From Psychrobacter lutiphocae DSM 21542 (GTDB lineage: Bacteria > Pseudomonadota > Gammaproteobacteria > Pseudomonadales > Moraxellaceae), in NCBI RefSeq assembly GCF_000382145.1, contig NZ_KB907622.1, positions 124,001 to 188,000 of the forward strand: a DNA stretch of 64,000 bases, in the 5' to 3' direction. Within the stretch, counting starts at the first letter, position 1; the number at the start of each line of letters is the position of its first letter. The notes below the pieces were generated by a model. The model made no database searches, was not told the DNA's origin, and was given only the letters and a program-made list of their open reading frames with translations. Below are positions 17,787 to 27,748 of this stretch, one piece after another. A program made the position numbers and the translations under genes.

Positions 17787-17865
17787 TAGCAGTACTAATA
17801 AATCAATTGTATATAATTCCTTAATTTAACACTTAAATTATTATTAAATAAAAAAAGAGAAGACT

Positions 17866-19302
17866 ATGCCAAAAGCAGCCTTACCAAAACGACTGATTGA
17901 AATTCCAGAAATGCGCCGTATAAAATGCATTCACTTTATCGGGATTGGTGGGGCAGGAATGTGTGGTATTGCTGAGGTGATGAAGAACCAAGGTTATGAT
18001 GTCAGTGGCTCTGATATCAAAGAAAGCTTGGTTACCAAGCGTCTAGCAGAGCTTGGTATTGAGATTTATATCGGTCATGATTCAAAAAATATTGCCAATG
18101 CTGATGTGGTGGTGGTGTCTTCTGCTATTAATCGTGAGAATCCAGAGATTCAAGCAGCGCTTAAGGCACAGTTGCCAGTTGTGCGTCGTGCTGATATGCT
18201 TGGTGAGCTTATGCGTTATCGTCATGGTATTGCTGTGGCAGGCGCACATGGTAAGACCACGACCACCAGTTTGTTAACTATGATGATGACTGAAGCAGGT
18301 CTAGATCCCACTTATGTTATTGGTGGTAAACTTAATGCCTCTGGTAAAAATGCCTCATTAGGTGAAAGTCGTTATTTGGTAGCAGAAGCGGATGAGTCAG
18401 ATGCGTCTTTTTTAACGCTGCACCCTATGGCCGCTATTGTCACCAATATTGATCAAGACCATATGGAAACTTATGAGAATAGCTTTGATAAGTTAAAAGC
18501 GGCTTATATTCAGTTTTTGCAAAATATGCCGTTTTATGGTCTGGCAGTGGTATGTGGCGATGACAAAGAGCTGTTTGCGATGATTGATGACATAGGTCGT
18601 CCGGTACAAACTTATGGTTTTGAGCCACACAACAATGTACAAGCTACTGATGTACAAGTAGATGGTACTAAAACGCACTTCACGGTACTACGCAAAGATC
18701 ATGATCCGCTTCGTCTAACACTGAACATCCCTGGACAACATAATGTGTTAAATGCGCTAGCGGCGATTACCATGGCGACTGATGAAGGCGTGGATGATAA
18801 AGCAATTAAGCGTGCATTGGAAAAGTTTGCTGGTGTCGGTCGCCGTTTTGAGCAGCAAGCTTGTGTCACCAAAGATAATGGTGATGTGTTGCTAATCGAT
18901 GATTATGGTCATCACCCCGTTGAAGTAGCTGCAACTATTAAAGCGGCTCGAGAAAGCTATCCTGAACGCCGGCTAGTGATGCTATTTCAACCACACCGCT
19001 ATACTCGTACCCGTGACTGCTTTGATGACTTTGTTGCTGTGTTGTCTCAGGTAGATGAGCTGTTACTGATGGATGTGTATAGTGCAGGTGAGTCTCCCAT
19101 CGTTGGCGCTGATACCAAGACATTAGCACGTAGTATTCGACTGCGTGGCGAAGTTGAGCCAATGTTGGTAGATAAGGATGATCTTGCACCTGTGATGCGG
19201 CGTGTGCTAAAGGCGGGTGATATACTAATTACTCAAGGTGCAGGAAATGTGGGTCAAGTATGCCAAGAATTGGCTGCCAATAACCTGTACCTAACAGACT
19301 AG
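17866..19302 (+). CDS. murC: UDP-N-acetylmuramate-L-alanine ligase
   Basis: MurC adds L-alanine to UDP-MurNAc in cytoplasmic peptidoglycan precursor synthesis. The 478-residue protein shows the three Mur-ligase domains: [16 protein letters not shown] for UDP binding, the P-loop GAHGKTTTT at residues 126-134 with [10 protein letters not shown] and [10 protein letters not shown] in the ATPase domain, and [10 protein letters not shown] plus FQPHRYTRT in the C-terminal domain. GAGAAG precedes the ATG. It is followed after 73 bp by ddl. Confidence 0.97.
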   Translation: MPKAALPKRLIEIPEMRRIKCIHFIGIGGAGMCGIAEVMKNQGYDVSGSDIKESLVTKRLAELGIEIYIGHDSKNIANADVVVVSSAINRENPEIQAALKAQLPVVRRADMLGELMRYRHGIAVAGAHGKTTTTSLLTMMMTEAGLDPTYVIGGKLNASGKNASLGESRYLVAEADESDASFLTLHPMAAIVTNIDQDHMETYENSFDKLKAAYIQFLQNMPFYGLAVVCGDDKELFAMIDDIGRPVQTYGFEPHNNVQATDVQVDGTKTHFTVLRKDHDPLRLTLNIPGQHNVLNALAAITMATDEGVDDKAIKRALEKFAGVGRRFEQQACVTKDNGDVLLIDDYGHHPVEVAATIKAARESYPERRLVMLFQPHRYTRTRDCFDDFVAVLSQVDELLLMDVYSAGESPIVGADTKTLARSIRLRGEVEPMLVDKDDLAPVMRRVLKAGDILITQGAGNVGQVCQELAANNLYLTD

Positions 19303-19375
19303 CGGGTTTATAATTCCCCGATTAACTTAGTAACAAATTTATTGATTTTATACCTAATACTTGACGTAAGATACG

Positions 19376-20362
19376 ATGACTATGACTGATTCTGCCACAC
19401 CTTCAACTACTGATATTTTAACTTCAACTCAAGCGAACATTGATCCTGCAAGCGTCAAAGATCCCAAGGTCTTTGGTAAAGTTGCTGTGGTTTGTGGCGG
19501 TAGCAGCAGTGAGCGTGCTGTTTCGTTACAAAGTGGTGCTGCTGTATTAAAAGCACTACAAGATCAAGGCGTTGATGTGACGCATTTTGACCCACAAGAG
19601 CAGGACATTAGTGAGTTAAAAGATTTTGATAGAGTCTTTAATGTGTTGCATGGCACATTTGGAGAAGATGGCGGTCTGCAAGGGGTGTTAGATGGTTTTA
19701 ATATTCCCTATACAGGATGTGGTGTGCTTGCCAGTGCGATAGCAATGGATAAGTTTCGTAACCGTTTGCTATGGCAGGCATTAGATCTACCGAATGTTCC
19801 ATATGTGGTACTAAATGATGACAGTGATTTTGCACAAGTTGAAGCACAGCTAGGATTCCCGTTATTCGTGAAGCCAGCTGCTGAAGGCAGTAGCGTTGGG
19901 GTGTTTATGATTGAAGCACCTGGTGAGTTGGCTAAAACTTACCCCTCATTGAAGCAATATCATGGGGCAATATTGGCTGAAAAGGCCATTACAGGCGGTG
20001 AATATGCTTGTTCTATTTTAGGTGATGAGGTATTACCAAGCATTCGCATTATTCCTAAAAATAAGTTCTATGATTATGAAGCCAAGTACTTGCGTGATGA
20101 TACGGTCTATCAATGCCCCTCAGATTTGACAGAGGCACAAGAGACTGAGATGCATCTGTTGGCAAAACGTGCCTTTAATGCCATTGGTGCTAAAGGCTGG
20201 GCAAGGGTTGATTTTTTGAAAAGTGAAGATGGAAAGCTGTACTTATTAGAGATTAATACTGTACCAGGTATGACCAGTCATAGTTTGGTACCGATGGCAG
20301 CAAGAGCTAAGGGCATCGAATTTGAGCAACTGTGTTGGCATATTTTGGCGCAGACTTTATAA
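19376..20362 (+). CDS. ddl: D-alanine-D-alanine ligase
   Basis: Ddl makes the D-Ala-D-Ala dipeptide for the pentapeptide stem. The 328-residue protein has a Ser/Thr-rich N-terminal extension of about 35 residues before the start of the usual domain (GKVAVVCGGSSSERAVSL). The ATP-grasp features are VLHGTFGEDGGLQG, FVKPAAEGSSVGV, and EINTVPGMTSHSLVP at the metal site. The Ser in the EGSSVGV loop and the Tyr of KYLRDD/YQCP fit a D-Ala-D-Ala rather than a D-lactate specificity. The start could be either of two ATG codons six bases apart; the first is used here. Confidence 0.95.
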   Translation: MTMTDSATPSTTDILTSTQANIDPASVKDPKVFGKVAVVCGGSSSERAVSLQSGAAVLKALQDQGVDVTHFDPQEQDISELKDFDRVFNVLHGTFGEDGGLQGVLDGFNIPYTGCGVLASAIAMDKFRNRLLWQALDLPNVPYVVLNDDSDFAQVEAQLGFPLFVKPAAEGSSVGVFMIEAPGELAKTYPSLKQYHGAILAEKAITGGEYACSILGDEVLPSIRIIPKNKFYDYEAKYLRDDTVYQCPSDLTEAQETEMHLLAKRAFNAIGAKGWARVDFLKSEDGKLYLLEINTVPGMTSHSLVPMAARAKGIEFEQLCWHILAQTL

Positions 20363-20667
20363 TCCAACAATACATACAGAATATACAGATATTTTTATTA
20401 TAATTAACCCAATATTTGACGCAGTATGACAAGATTTGGCTATTTGTCACCATTTGATTTAAGCGCAATTGACAGTTAAGGGTAATTGCAGGTATACCCT
20501 AGATTAATGAATATGCAATATATTTTGATAAGATAAATAGTCATAAAGCCTAGCTGTTATAGTTCTGTTATAAAGTTGTCATAAATTGATACATGCTTAT
20601 TGAAGGTAGACGCTATCGCTAGCTTGACAAATGCGTTACAATTATAAGTTATTAACCAAAAATAGAC
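20363..20667. other. intergenic region between ddl and ftsQ
   Basis: AT-rich, with no gene. A TTGACA occurs at 20624-20629, but no -10 box is found at the right distance. The gap suggests that ftsQAZ may have its own promoter. Confidence 0.4.
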
Positions 20668-21447
20668 ATGATGGCTGCCTCAGTGAATAAAACGTCGCCG
20701 AATAATAGTAAATTTTTATCCGCAAAAGTATGGGTGACCATTGCAGTCTTTTTGTTTGTTACTGTATTTTTATTGGTTGCGAACCGAGTCTATCATTCAC
20801 AACCGGCCAATGTTGTGGTAAACCCCAAAAACTTAGATGCCGCTGAATATCAAACTTTAATCGATTTGCTAGCTGAACAACAAGAAGGCAGCTTTTTTAC
20901 AGTTAAGCTGCCACTATTGCAACGCCAAGTGTTACAGCAAGATTGGATTAGTCAAGTTGATATTGAGCGTAAGTGGGATGAAGGTATCGTTATTACCGTC
21001 TTACCACGTGAGCCGATAGCTCGCTTTGGTAGTGAGCACTTAATCGATGTTGAAGGTCAGGTATTTCGCCCAGTTAATGAGTCAGACTTGCAACAAGACA
21101 ACCTGATAATGCTGCAAGGTGATACCGAACAATCTATATTGATTATGCAGCAAATGCAACAGATTAATCAGTGGTTTGCGCCGCTGAAAATGCAAGTTGC
21201 CGATATGGTTTTAACACCGAGAATGACTTGGATTATTCGTTTTGATAATAATCAACGGGTCATTGTTGATAATGAGCTAACTTCACAAAAGCTGATGAAT
21301 TTAAGCCAGCTATTACAGTATCAGTTGGCAGATAAGCGAGATATGATTAGCGCCATAGATTTACGTTATAAAAATGGCTTTGTTATTGATTGGAAAAAAG
21401 AGCAGATAAGCCAAGCTGCTAGTGAAAACACAGCAGTAGAAAGTTAA
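20668..21447 (+). CDS. ftsQ: cell division protein FtsQ
   Basis: FtsQ is a bitopic membrane protein that links early and late divisome proteins (FtsB, FtsL, FtsA-side complexes). The 259 residues comprise a short cytoplasmic tail, one membrane helix (VWVTIAVFLFVTVFLLVAN, about residues 21-39), a POTRA domain from about 50 to 120 (TLIDLLAEQQEGSFFTV, then WISQVDIERKWDEGIVITVLPREPIARFG in two parts), and a beta domain ending in IDLRYKNGFVIDWK. Position between ddl and ftsA is the standard one. Sequence identity to E. coli FtsQ is low, but the architecture is clear. Confidence 0.93.
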   Translation: MMAASVNKTSPNNSKFLSAKVWVTIAVFLFVTVFLLVANRVYHSQPANVVVNPKNLDAAEYQTLIDLLAEQQEGSFFTVKLPLLQRQVLQQDWISQVDIERKWDEGIVITVLPREPIARFGSEHLIDVEGQVFRPVNESDLQQDNLIMLQGDTEQSILIMQQMQQINQWFAPLKMQVADMVLTPRMTWIIRFDNNQRVIVDNELTSQKLMNLSQLLQYQLADKRDMISAIDLRYKNGFVIDWKKEQISQAASENTAVES

Positions 21448-21657
21448 AATAATAGCAGTAGAAAGTTAAAATCAAGCCAGAACCGTTAAACGAATACAAG
21501 ATAAATTAAGATACAAATAAATGCCGCAGCTTTGTAAGCTAATGCAAGAGCAAGCAAAATAATAAAAACCCTCTTTAACCCAACTGTTTTAATAAGGATA
21601 TACAGTATATTTTTATGCTATTAATCCCGTACAGTGCATATATATGTTCTAAACCCT

Positions 21658-22971
21658 ATGAGTAAATCTGAGAATTTATTAGCCGTTATCCATCTTAGTG
21701 CCACCGCCGTTTATGTCGTTGTCGGTGATGTTGTTGCTGTTAATGATATTCGTATTAAAGGGGTTGGTCGGGTCAGTAATGAGGATTTTCAGCAGGGTCA
21801 GATAAAGCATTTTGATCGGTTAAAAAGTGCCATTCGCCAAGCCATTACCGAAGCAGAAGAAATGGCGAACTGTCGTATCCATAGTGCTTGGCTGACATTA
21901 TCAACACCAGAATTAAAAAGCTATAATGTGTCAGGTGTGGTCGAGCTAGATCCATTGAATGATGAAGATACGGTTGAAATTCGTCATATCGTTAATGCAT
22001 TGACCAAAGCCAAAGAAGGGGTATTACAAAGCACACATTATTTGATGCATCATTGTCAGCAAGGTATCCTTTTAGACGATCAAGCAAACATGGTTGATGA
22101 TGCTATTGGAATGCATGCCTGCAAAGTCAATGTCATGTACCACCTTATGATGATGCCAGTTGCTAGCCGTCAAAATATCCAAAAACTGATTCAAGCCTGT
22201 GATGTTAGTATAGATCATGTGTTGTTTGATGCAGTGTCAATAGCAGAGTATGGCTTGAGTAAAGAAGATCGTCAGCAAGGAGTGTGTTTAATTGACATAG
22301 GTGCTAGTACTACCAGTGTTTGCATTTATTGTGATAATAAATTAGTTTTTACCTACTGTATAGAAGAAGGTGGCCATAAAGTAACCATGGATATTTCGGC
22401 TGAGCTTGGTATTACCATGGCAGCTGCTGAAAAATTGAAGATCGAACAAGGAACTGTTGATGTCAATAGTGCCGATCCTGGTCGCTTTTTTACTGCACCA
22501 AATACTGGCACTGATGAAGATGAGGGAGTAACGCTAAGCCCATTAGAGTTGGCACAAATTATTGAAGCACGTTATATTGAGCTTTATCGAATAATTTTTC
22601 AAAAGCTTAGCGATGAAGGCTTGATGGACTACTTGCAAGGCGGTGTGATACTCGCAGGTGGTGGTAGTCAAATCTCAGGCATGATTAGCTTTTCTAAGCG
22701 ATTATTGAATATGCCAGTACACTTTATTACACCGCATGCTGCAATCACCGCTTATAACTACTTTGATGAAAACGATGATAAATTTAAAGCGCTCAATAGA
22801 TGGGTGGCTAATCGCTCGTTACAAACGTCCTTCGGTGCTTTATTATATAGTCAAAGTGAGCAGTTTAAATATAGTGAAAAAGGCTCACCAGAAGCTTTAG
22901 AAGCAAATAAGTTAAGCATGTTTCAAGCATGGCGACTAAAAATAAGTAACTTTTTTAATAATATCTTATAA
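21658..22971 (+). CDS. ftsA: cell division protein FtsA
   Basis: FtsA is the actin-like membrane tether of FtsZ. The 437-residue protein shows the actin-fold phosphate loops (CLIDIGASTTSVCIY for phosphate 2, VILAGGGSQISG for the adenosine motif) and the 1C subdomain region (residues about 80-160). The C-terminal end WRLKISNFFNNIL is an amphipathic membrane-targeting helix. ATG 21658 (MSKSEN) is preferred to the upstream GTG 21634, as neither has a strong Shine-Dalgarno and family members begin near here. The phosphate-1 region (LAVIHLSATAVYVVVG) is diverged from the usual GLDIGT, which is noted but typical of Moraxellaceae in my reading. Confidence 0.93.
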   Translation: MSKSENLLAVIHLSATAVYVVVGDVVAVNDIRIKGVGRVSNEDFQQGQIKHFDRLKSAIRQAITEAEEMANCRIHSAWLTLSTPELKSYNVSGVVELDPLNDEDTVEIRHIVNALTKAKEGVLQSTHYLMHHCQQGILLDDQANMVDDAIGMHACKVNVMYHLMMMPVASRQNIQKLIQACDVSIDHVLFDAVSIAEYGLSKEDRQQGVCLIDIGASTTSVCIYCDNKLVFTYCIEEGGHKVTMDISAELGITMAAAEKLKIEQGTVDVNSADPGRFFTAPNTGTDEDEGVTLSPLELAQIIEARYIELYRIIFQKLSDEGLMDYLQGGVILAGGGSQISGMISFSKRLLNMPVHFITPHAAITAYNYFDENDDKFKALNRWVANRSLQTSFGALLYSQSEQFKYSEKGSPEALEANKLSMFQAWRLKISNFFNNIL

Positions 22972-23048
22972 CTTAAATTTTAATATTTGACAGTCGGTTT
23001 ATTGCCTATGCTTTAGCTTGTTTCTGCCCTATCTGAGAGTTGATATCG

Positions 23049-23082
23049 TTGACAACAGTGTGTTATTGACAACAGTATGTTA
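23049..23082 (+). repeat. 17-bp direct duplication carrying TTGACA upstream of ftsZ
   Basis: Two adjacent copies of TTGACAACAGTRTGTTA begin at 23049 and 23066, differing at one base. Each starts with a consensus -35 hexamer. TAATAT lies 15 nt after the second. A role as an ftsZ promoter is possible but unproven. Confidence 0.6.
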
Positions 23083-23154
23083 TTAGTAATATATGTTATT
23101 GGTAATAGATAGTGACAAGTTAAATATGCAATATACAGACCCCAAGGAGTGATA

Positions 23155-24354
23155 ATGTCTAAATACACAATGGCTAGCAATGGCCAAGACTTAAATAATG
23201 GCCAAGCACGTTTTACAGTATTTGGTGTTGGTGGTGGTGGCGGTAATGCTGTTGAACACATGGTACAGCAAGGTGTTAAAGGTGTCACCTTTGTTTGTGC
23301 TAATACCGACAAACAAGCTTTAGATAGATTAACTGCTGAGCATAAGTTACAGTTGGGTGCAAATACCAACCGTGGTCTTGGTGCTGGTGCTAATCCTGAA
23401 GTGGGTCGTGAAGCTGCTGAGCAAGATGAAGAAGCCATTCGTAAGTTACTTGAAGATTCAGACATGGTTTTTATCACTGCTGGCATGGGTGGCGGCACAG
23501 GAACAGGGGCTGCGCCAGTAGTCGCCCGTATTGCTAAAGAAATGGAAATTTTGACTGTGGGTGTGGTAACAACTCCATTTAAGTTTGAAGGTGGTAAACG
23601 CATTAAGGCAGCCAAAGCAGGTATTGAGCAGCTGTCCAACTTCGTAGATTCTATTATTACTATCCCTAACGATAAGTTATTGCAAGTATATGGAAAAGTT
23701 ACGATGCAAGAAGCTTTCAGAAAGGCTGATGATGTGTTGATGCATGCTGTACAAGGTATAGCACAGACCATCTCAAGTGAAGGTGTGATTAACATTGACT
23801 TTAACGATATCCGTACAGCCATGACCGCCAAAGGCCATGCTATGATGGGCATTGGCCGAGCCAGCGGTGAAGATCGGGCACGTCAAGCTACTGAAAAAGC
23901 AATTCGCTCACCTTTATTAGATAACTTATTATTAGAAAATGCCCAAGGCTTGATTGTTAACGTGGTATCGTCAGAGTCAGTGACGTTAGATGAGTTAAGT
24001 GAAATTACTGAAGTTGTGAATGATATTACTGATATCGAAGGTGCGAATATCTTTATCGGTACAGTGATTGATGATAAGTTAGGTGAAGATTTACACGTCA
24101 CAGTAATTGCAACTGGCTTAACTTTAGATGAAAGCAAAGAGACACCAGACACTGCGGGCACTCCTTCTGTTAATAGTGATGAAAAAGTAGATCCAGAAAA
24201 ACACCCAAGCGCATTGTCAACTCATCAAAGGGCACAGCAAGCGTCGCCAAAGACACCGTCAACCAATGCGTTTTCAGGGGGAAATACTACACATGCACCC
24301 TCTAGTAAGACCAATAGTATCCAAGACTATTTAAAGCGTCAGCAGAACCGTTAG
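23155..24354 (+). CDS. ftsZ: cell division protein FtsZ
   Basis: FtsZ is the tubulin-like GTPase that forms the division ring. The 399-residue protein has FGVGGGGGNAVEHM, the tubulin signature GMGGGTGTGAAPVVA, NTDKQAL, and the T7 loop with NIDFNDIRTAM. A disordered Ser/Thr/Pro-rich linker (about residues 320-385) leads to the conserved C-terminal peptide IQDYLKRQQNR that binds FtsA and other partners. ATG 23155 has AAGGAG five nt upstream; the GTG six bases earlier is inside the ribosome-binding site. A terminator follows. Confidence 0.98.
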   Translation: MSKYTMASNGQDLNNGQARFTVFGVGGGGGNAVEHMVQQGVKGVTFVCANTDKQALDRLTAEHKLQLGANTNRGLGAGANPEVGREAAEQDEEAIRKLLEDSDMVFITAGMGGGTGTGAAPVVARIAKEMEILTVGVVTTPFKFEGGKRIKAAKAGIEQLSNFVDSIITIPNDKLLQVYGKVTMQEAFRKADDVLMHAVQGIAQTISSEGVINIDFNDIRTAMTAKGHAMMGIGRASGEDRARQATEKAIRSPLLDNLLLENAQGLIVNVVSSESVTLDELSEITEVVNDITDIEGANIFIGTVIDDKLGEDLHVTVIATGLTLDESKETPDTAGTPSVNSDEKVDPEKHPSALSTHQRAQQASPKTPSTNAFSGGNTTHAPSSKTNSIQDYLKRQQNR

Positions 24355-24435
24355 TTTTGCAAAGATTAGCGAGACTCTGACCGTTTTCAAAATGAAGACA
24401 CTCTCTAGTCAAAGCCATAGTTACTTAACGAAAAG

Positions 24436-24460
24436 CCAAGCCACGATGCTTGGTTTTTTT
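24436..24460 (+). terminator. intrinsic terminator after ftsZ
   Basis: CCAAGC (24436-24441) pairs with GCTTGG (24448-24453), followed by seven T. It separates ftsQAZ from lpxC. Confidence 0.75.
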
Positions 24461-24647
24461 ATTTTTTAAAAAGATTGAGTTTGAATAATTAGTGATCAGA
24501 TAAATTGGTATGCCATTGTCACTGTGCTAAAATTGATTTAATTTTACCTAGCTAAATCTTGTCACACTGTGTTAAATAACGGGTTAATTATAATCGGCCT
24601 AATATGATGAAATTGCTGGGTAAAGTATCATTAAGGGTGTTAATAGT

Positions 24648-25541
24648 ATGAAGCAACGGACTTTAAAACAGCCCATCACTGTGATCGGAGTAGGTCTTCA
24701 CAGCGGGCAGGATGTCACACTCACCATAGAGCCTGCTGCTGTGAATAGTGGTATTCACTTTTTGCGAACCGATATAGAAAATGCACCATTGATAGCTGCT
24801 GATGCCTTTTTAGTGACAGATACTCTGATGTCATCAAACTTAGTCGTAGATGGGATTAAGATAGGTACGGTGGAGCACTTATTAAGTGCAGTAGCAGGGT
24901 TGGGTATAGATAACTTACTGATTAAAGTCTCAGATGCAGAGATACCAATTATGGATGGTAGCTCTGCGCAATATATTGAATTACTATTACAAGCAGGTAT
25001 TCAAGAGCAAGAAGTTGCCAAGCAGTTTATGAAAATAACAAAGCCTGTGTCGGTAGCAGATGGTGATAAATGGGCACGACTTGAGCCTTATTCAGGTTTT
25101 CGAATTGAATTTGAAATTGATTTTGATCATCCTGGTATCCCCAAAGATACTCAGCGCTATGACTTTGAGTTCTCCTCTAAAGGTTATATAGAAGAGGTCG
25201 GAAAAGCACGTACCTTTGGGTTTATGAAAGATATTGAATATCTAAAAAGCAATAATTTGGCGCTTGGTGGCAGTTTGGATAATGCGATTGTGCTTGATGA
25301 TGCTGGCATCTTAAATGCAGAGGGCTTGCGCTTTAAAGATGAGTTTGTTCGTCATAAGATTTTGGATGCCATCGGAGATTTATATTTAGCCAAATATAGC
25401 TTGATTGGTAAGTTTTGTGCGTATAAATCAGGGCATGCACTTAACAATCAGCTGATTAGAGCGGTATATGCAGACCCAACTGCCTTCGAAATTGTAACAA
25501 ATTATGACACATCTAAAATCCCAATTGACTACAATTTATAA
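24648..25541 (+). CDS. lpxC: UDP-3-O-acyl-N-acetylglucosamine deacetylase
   Basis: LpxC carries out the committed step of lipid A synthesis, a zinc-dependent deacetylation. The 297-residue protein has zinc ligands His77 (TVEHLLS), His236 and Asp240 (HKILDAIGD), the general base Glu76 and His263 (SGHALNN), all two residues below E. coli numbering. MDGSSAQY and the GKARTFGF segment are also typical. It is 8 residues shorter than E. coli LpxC at the C-terminus, which is the part recognised by FtsH in enterobacteria. It lies downstream of ftsZ with its own terminator. Confidence 0.97.
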   Translation: MKQRTLKQPITVIGVGLHSGQDVTLTIEPAAVNSGIHFLRTDIENAPLIAADAFLVTDTLMSSNLVVDGIKIGTVEHLLSAVAGLGIDNLLIKVSDAEIPIMDGSSAQYIELLLQAGIQEQEVAKQFMKITKPVSVADGDKWARLEPYSGFRIEFEIDFDHPGIPKDTQRYDFEFSSKGYIEEVGKARTFGFMKDIEYLKSNNLALGGSLDNAIVLDDAGILNAEGLRFKDEFVRHKILDAIGDLYLAKYSLIGKFCAYKSGHALNNQLIRAVYADPTAFEIVTNYDTSKIPIDYNL

Positions 25542-25620
25542 ATTTCAAGTGGAATTTGCTTTTTTTTCAACTTTTTTTTAGTTTTCTAAGTCAATTTAAG
25601 CAACACTATGGAAAGATAGA

Positions 25621-25650
25621 AAAAGCGAAGCATAGGCCTCGCTTTTTTTT
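25621..25650. terminator. bidirectional terminator between lpxC and dciA
   Basis: AAAAAGCGA (25621-25629) pairs with TCGCTTTTT (25640-25648) around a 10-nt loop, with T-runs on one side and A-runs on the other. It can serve lpxC and the convergent dciA. Confidence 0.7.
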
Positions 25651-25835
25651 GTGAAAAAAATATGGATTTATACATAATGTAAACAGAGTCAATACTTACA
25701 GCGATTTTTAAATAAAAAATAGTGGTTAAAAGTAAACGGATTATTTAATTTTAAGCATAAAATGATTTTAGAAAAACGACCCATCACAGCAAGAATACGA
25801 CTTTCAGTTACATAAAAAAATATTACAGTAAGCTT

Positions 25836-26375
25836 TTAGTTAGATTTTAGTAGCTGCTCTAAGGCTTTTTTCAGCTTGTCGTCTTTAATGACATGTTTTA
25901 AAGTGTGTGATATAGTTCTTTTCGTTGATTCGGTAAGGCCACGTTTATTATGGCTTACATCAGAATTACTGATTAAGTTTGATTTGTTTAAAGATGGTTT
26001 CGAGTAATCCTGACTTTCATTTAAATGAGCAATTGAAGCTGGATAAGTAACAATTACATCTATATTGTTTAGTAGGCTGAATGTAAGAGATTGTTCTTTT
26101 AGTATATGAATTAGGTTGTTAGCTTGATAGCGCAGATGGTTTGCCGCAGTTTGAGACTGTACAGAAAGCACCAAATGACCGTCTTCGTACTTGACAACCC
26201 AAAGTGTATTTAAGATCTCTTCGGGTAAGCCTGTGCAAAATAGCGCTTTTATCTCTTGCGTTAACTTATTTAGCTCAGTGAATTTATCTTGTATAGACTT
26301 AGGCAAGGATGACGCCGCAGACTTTTGATGATCTATCAGTTTTGCTAGGTGGTTTGGTTTTAATGGATGTTGCAT
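25836..26375 (-). CDS. dciA: DUF721 / DciA-like protein
   Basis: DciA proteins help load or operate the replicative helicase DnaB in bacteria that lack DnaC. This 179-residue protein has the DUF721 core at about residues 30-115 (LFCTGLPEEILNTLWVVKYEDGHLVLSV in pieces, with AANHLRYQANNLIHIL) and a basic tail ending in helices KKALEQLLK. Its place beside lpxC is the typical gammaproteobacterial location. ATG 26375 has TGAGG six nt upstream; an in-frame TTG at 26387 is less likely. The core is more diverged than usual, so the symbol is given on family and context. Confidence 0.75.
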   Translation of the reverse strand: MQHPLKPNHLAKLIDHQKSAASSLPKSIQDKFTELNKLTQEIKALFCTGLPEEILNTLWVVKYEDGHLVLSVQSQTAANHLRYQANNLIHILKEQSLTFSLLNNIDVIVTYPASIAHLNESQDYSKPSLNKSNLISNSDVSHNKRGLTESTKRTISHTLKHVIKDDKLKKALEQLLKSN

Positions 26376-26622
26376 AGCAAGCCTCAAACTAGATTACTTA
26401 TTAAGTGAAGTGATTAAAAGTTAAGTATATAAGATAAGGTATCACGAACCCCACAGCTAGCATAAGGGTTGTTTTTGTTAATCGTTTCAAAATGAAATGT
26501 TTAACCTCAAATTAAGACACTATTGGTAATTACTACCAAACCTATTGCTAAAATGAAAGTTTAGAAGACTGTTTGACAGGTAAGTTGAATAGTATATTGC
26601 AAAGATTAATTCTGGGAGCGTT

Positions 26623-27387
26623 ATGAAAAAGTCACTTATTATTTTGTCGTTAATGGGGCTAAGTGCCACTCAAGTAAATGCGTCGGTACAACATACTTAT
26701 CAGCCAGCTAGCACCTCATTAGCTCCAGCGAGTAATACTTCATTTGCGCAAGCAGCAACACCTGTTAAACGACTATCGGTTGTTAATAACTATTCTAACA
26801 TCCAGTCAGACCGCAATCAGCAAAGCGTACGCAGTATTGAAAGCTTGATTCAGCAACAACAACAGTCAGTAGATGCGTTAGGTTTATTAGCACAGCAGCA
26901 AGAAGGTAAGTTTACAGCGACTTCTTTTGCGACAACGGCGAATACCCCAGGATTTGGGACAAGCTCAGCACGCTTAGATAGTTCAGCGCCACCAGCGATT
27001 GCTGCTGCAAGGGCAGCGCGTGCCGCTCACTCTAGAACTATTGGTTTGTGTGCCCGTTATGTACGTCAAGCTCTACAAGCAGCTGGATATAGCTTTACAC
27101 CAAACCCATCTGCTTATCAATATGCAACTCGTGGTACTTTAGCGCAAGCTGGTTTTGTAAAAATCAGCAATGATGCACCACCACAGGTTGGTGATGTGGT
27201 TGTTTACAATCGTTCATCTAGACACCCACATGGCCATATTCAGATTTATGATGGTTCTCAGTGGGTATCAGATTTCCGTCAGGCGAAAAAGAATCCTTAC
27301 AGTCGTGAGTATTCTTATACCACATGGCGTGATGCACGCTACTTAAACGATGCCTCAAATCAAGGTATTTACCTAGCAATGGAGTAA
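26623..27387 (+). CDS. secreted CHAP-domain peptidoglycan amidase/endopeptidase
   Basis: The 254-residue protein has a signal peptide (cleavage near QVNASV), a Gln/Ser/Ala-rich spacer to about residue 130, and a C-terminal CHAP-type cysteine peptidase domain. The likely nucleophile is Cys143 in GLCARYVRQAL and the partner His205 in HGHIQIYDG, followed by a Trp/Asp-rich SQWVSDFRQ. Such enzymes cut peptidoglycan stem peptides or the amide bond and act in daughter-cell separation. GGGAG precedes the ATG closely. Two hairpins follow. Confidence 0.8.
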   Translation: MKKSLIILSLMGLSATQVNASVQHTYQPASTSLAPASNTSFAQAATPVKRLSVVNNYSNIQSDRNQQSVRSIESLIQQQQQSVDALGLLAQQQEGKFTATSFATTANTPGFGTSSARLDSSAPPAIAAARAARAAHSRTIGLCARYVRQALQAAGYSFTPNPSAYQYATRGTLAQAGFVKISNDAPPQVGDVVVYNRSSRHPHGHIQIYDGSQWVSDFRQAKKNPYSREYSYTTWRDARYLNDASNQGIYLAME

Positions 27388-27457
27388 TTTTTATCGACTA
27401 TCTACTAAAGTAAAGTCAATAAGATAAAGTAGAGTCAATAAAAGCGAAGCAAACAAG

Positions 27458-27484
27458 AACTCAGCACACCGCTGGGTTTTTTGT
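27458..27484 (+). terminator. intrinsic terminator after the CHAP amidase gene
   Basis: AACTCAGC (27458-27465) pairs with GCTGGGTT (27471-27478), one G-T pair, 5-nt loop, then T-rich. Confidence 0.75.
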
Positions 27485-27569
27485 TTAAGACTTTGTGAGG
27501 TTCCGAGCTATCATTAAGAGTAAAAGCAGTTAGATAAGTGCTAAAGCTTATTGCTTTTTATTGGCAAAT

Positions 27570-27606
27570 AAAAACAGGTCGCCTAAATAAGTGACCTGTT
27601 TTTTTA
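27570..27606. terminator. second hairpin, possibly serving yhbY
   Basis: An 11-bp stem (AAAAACAGGTC with GACCTGTTTTT) has A- and T-runs on both sides and lies between the convergent CHAP and yhbY genes. It can terminate in either direction. Confidence 0.65.
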
Positions 27607-27748
27607 GATGTTATATACCTTTTCTAAAAATAACCTGTTTTTATCAAACTCGCTAAACCTGCTACTTGTGGCCTTAGCACTCGTTTTCCTCGATATCTTA
27701 ATTTTTAGATTTGGTGTTATTTGATTTTAAACAAGCAAAGTTAGAACA

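Noticed and set aside
20624-20648. TTGACA at 20624-20629 as the ftsQ promoter
   Set aside because: The nearest TATAAG is at a 13-nt spacing, and the spacing to TACAAT is only 7 nt.
23013-23852. 279-codon minus-strand ORF opposite ftsZ
   Set aside because: It is the antisense of ftsZ; its composition follows the FtsZ codons.
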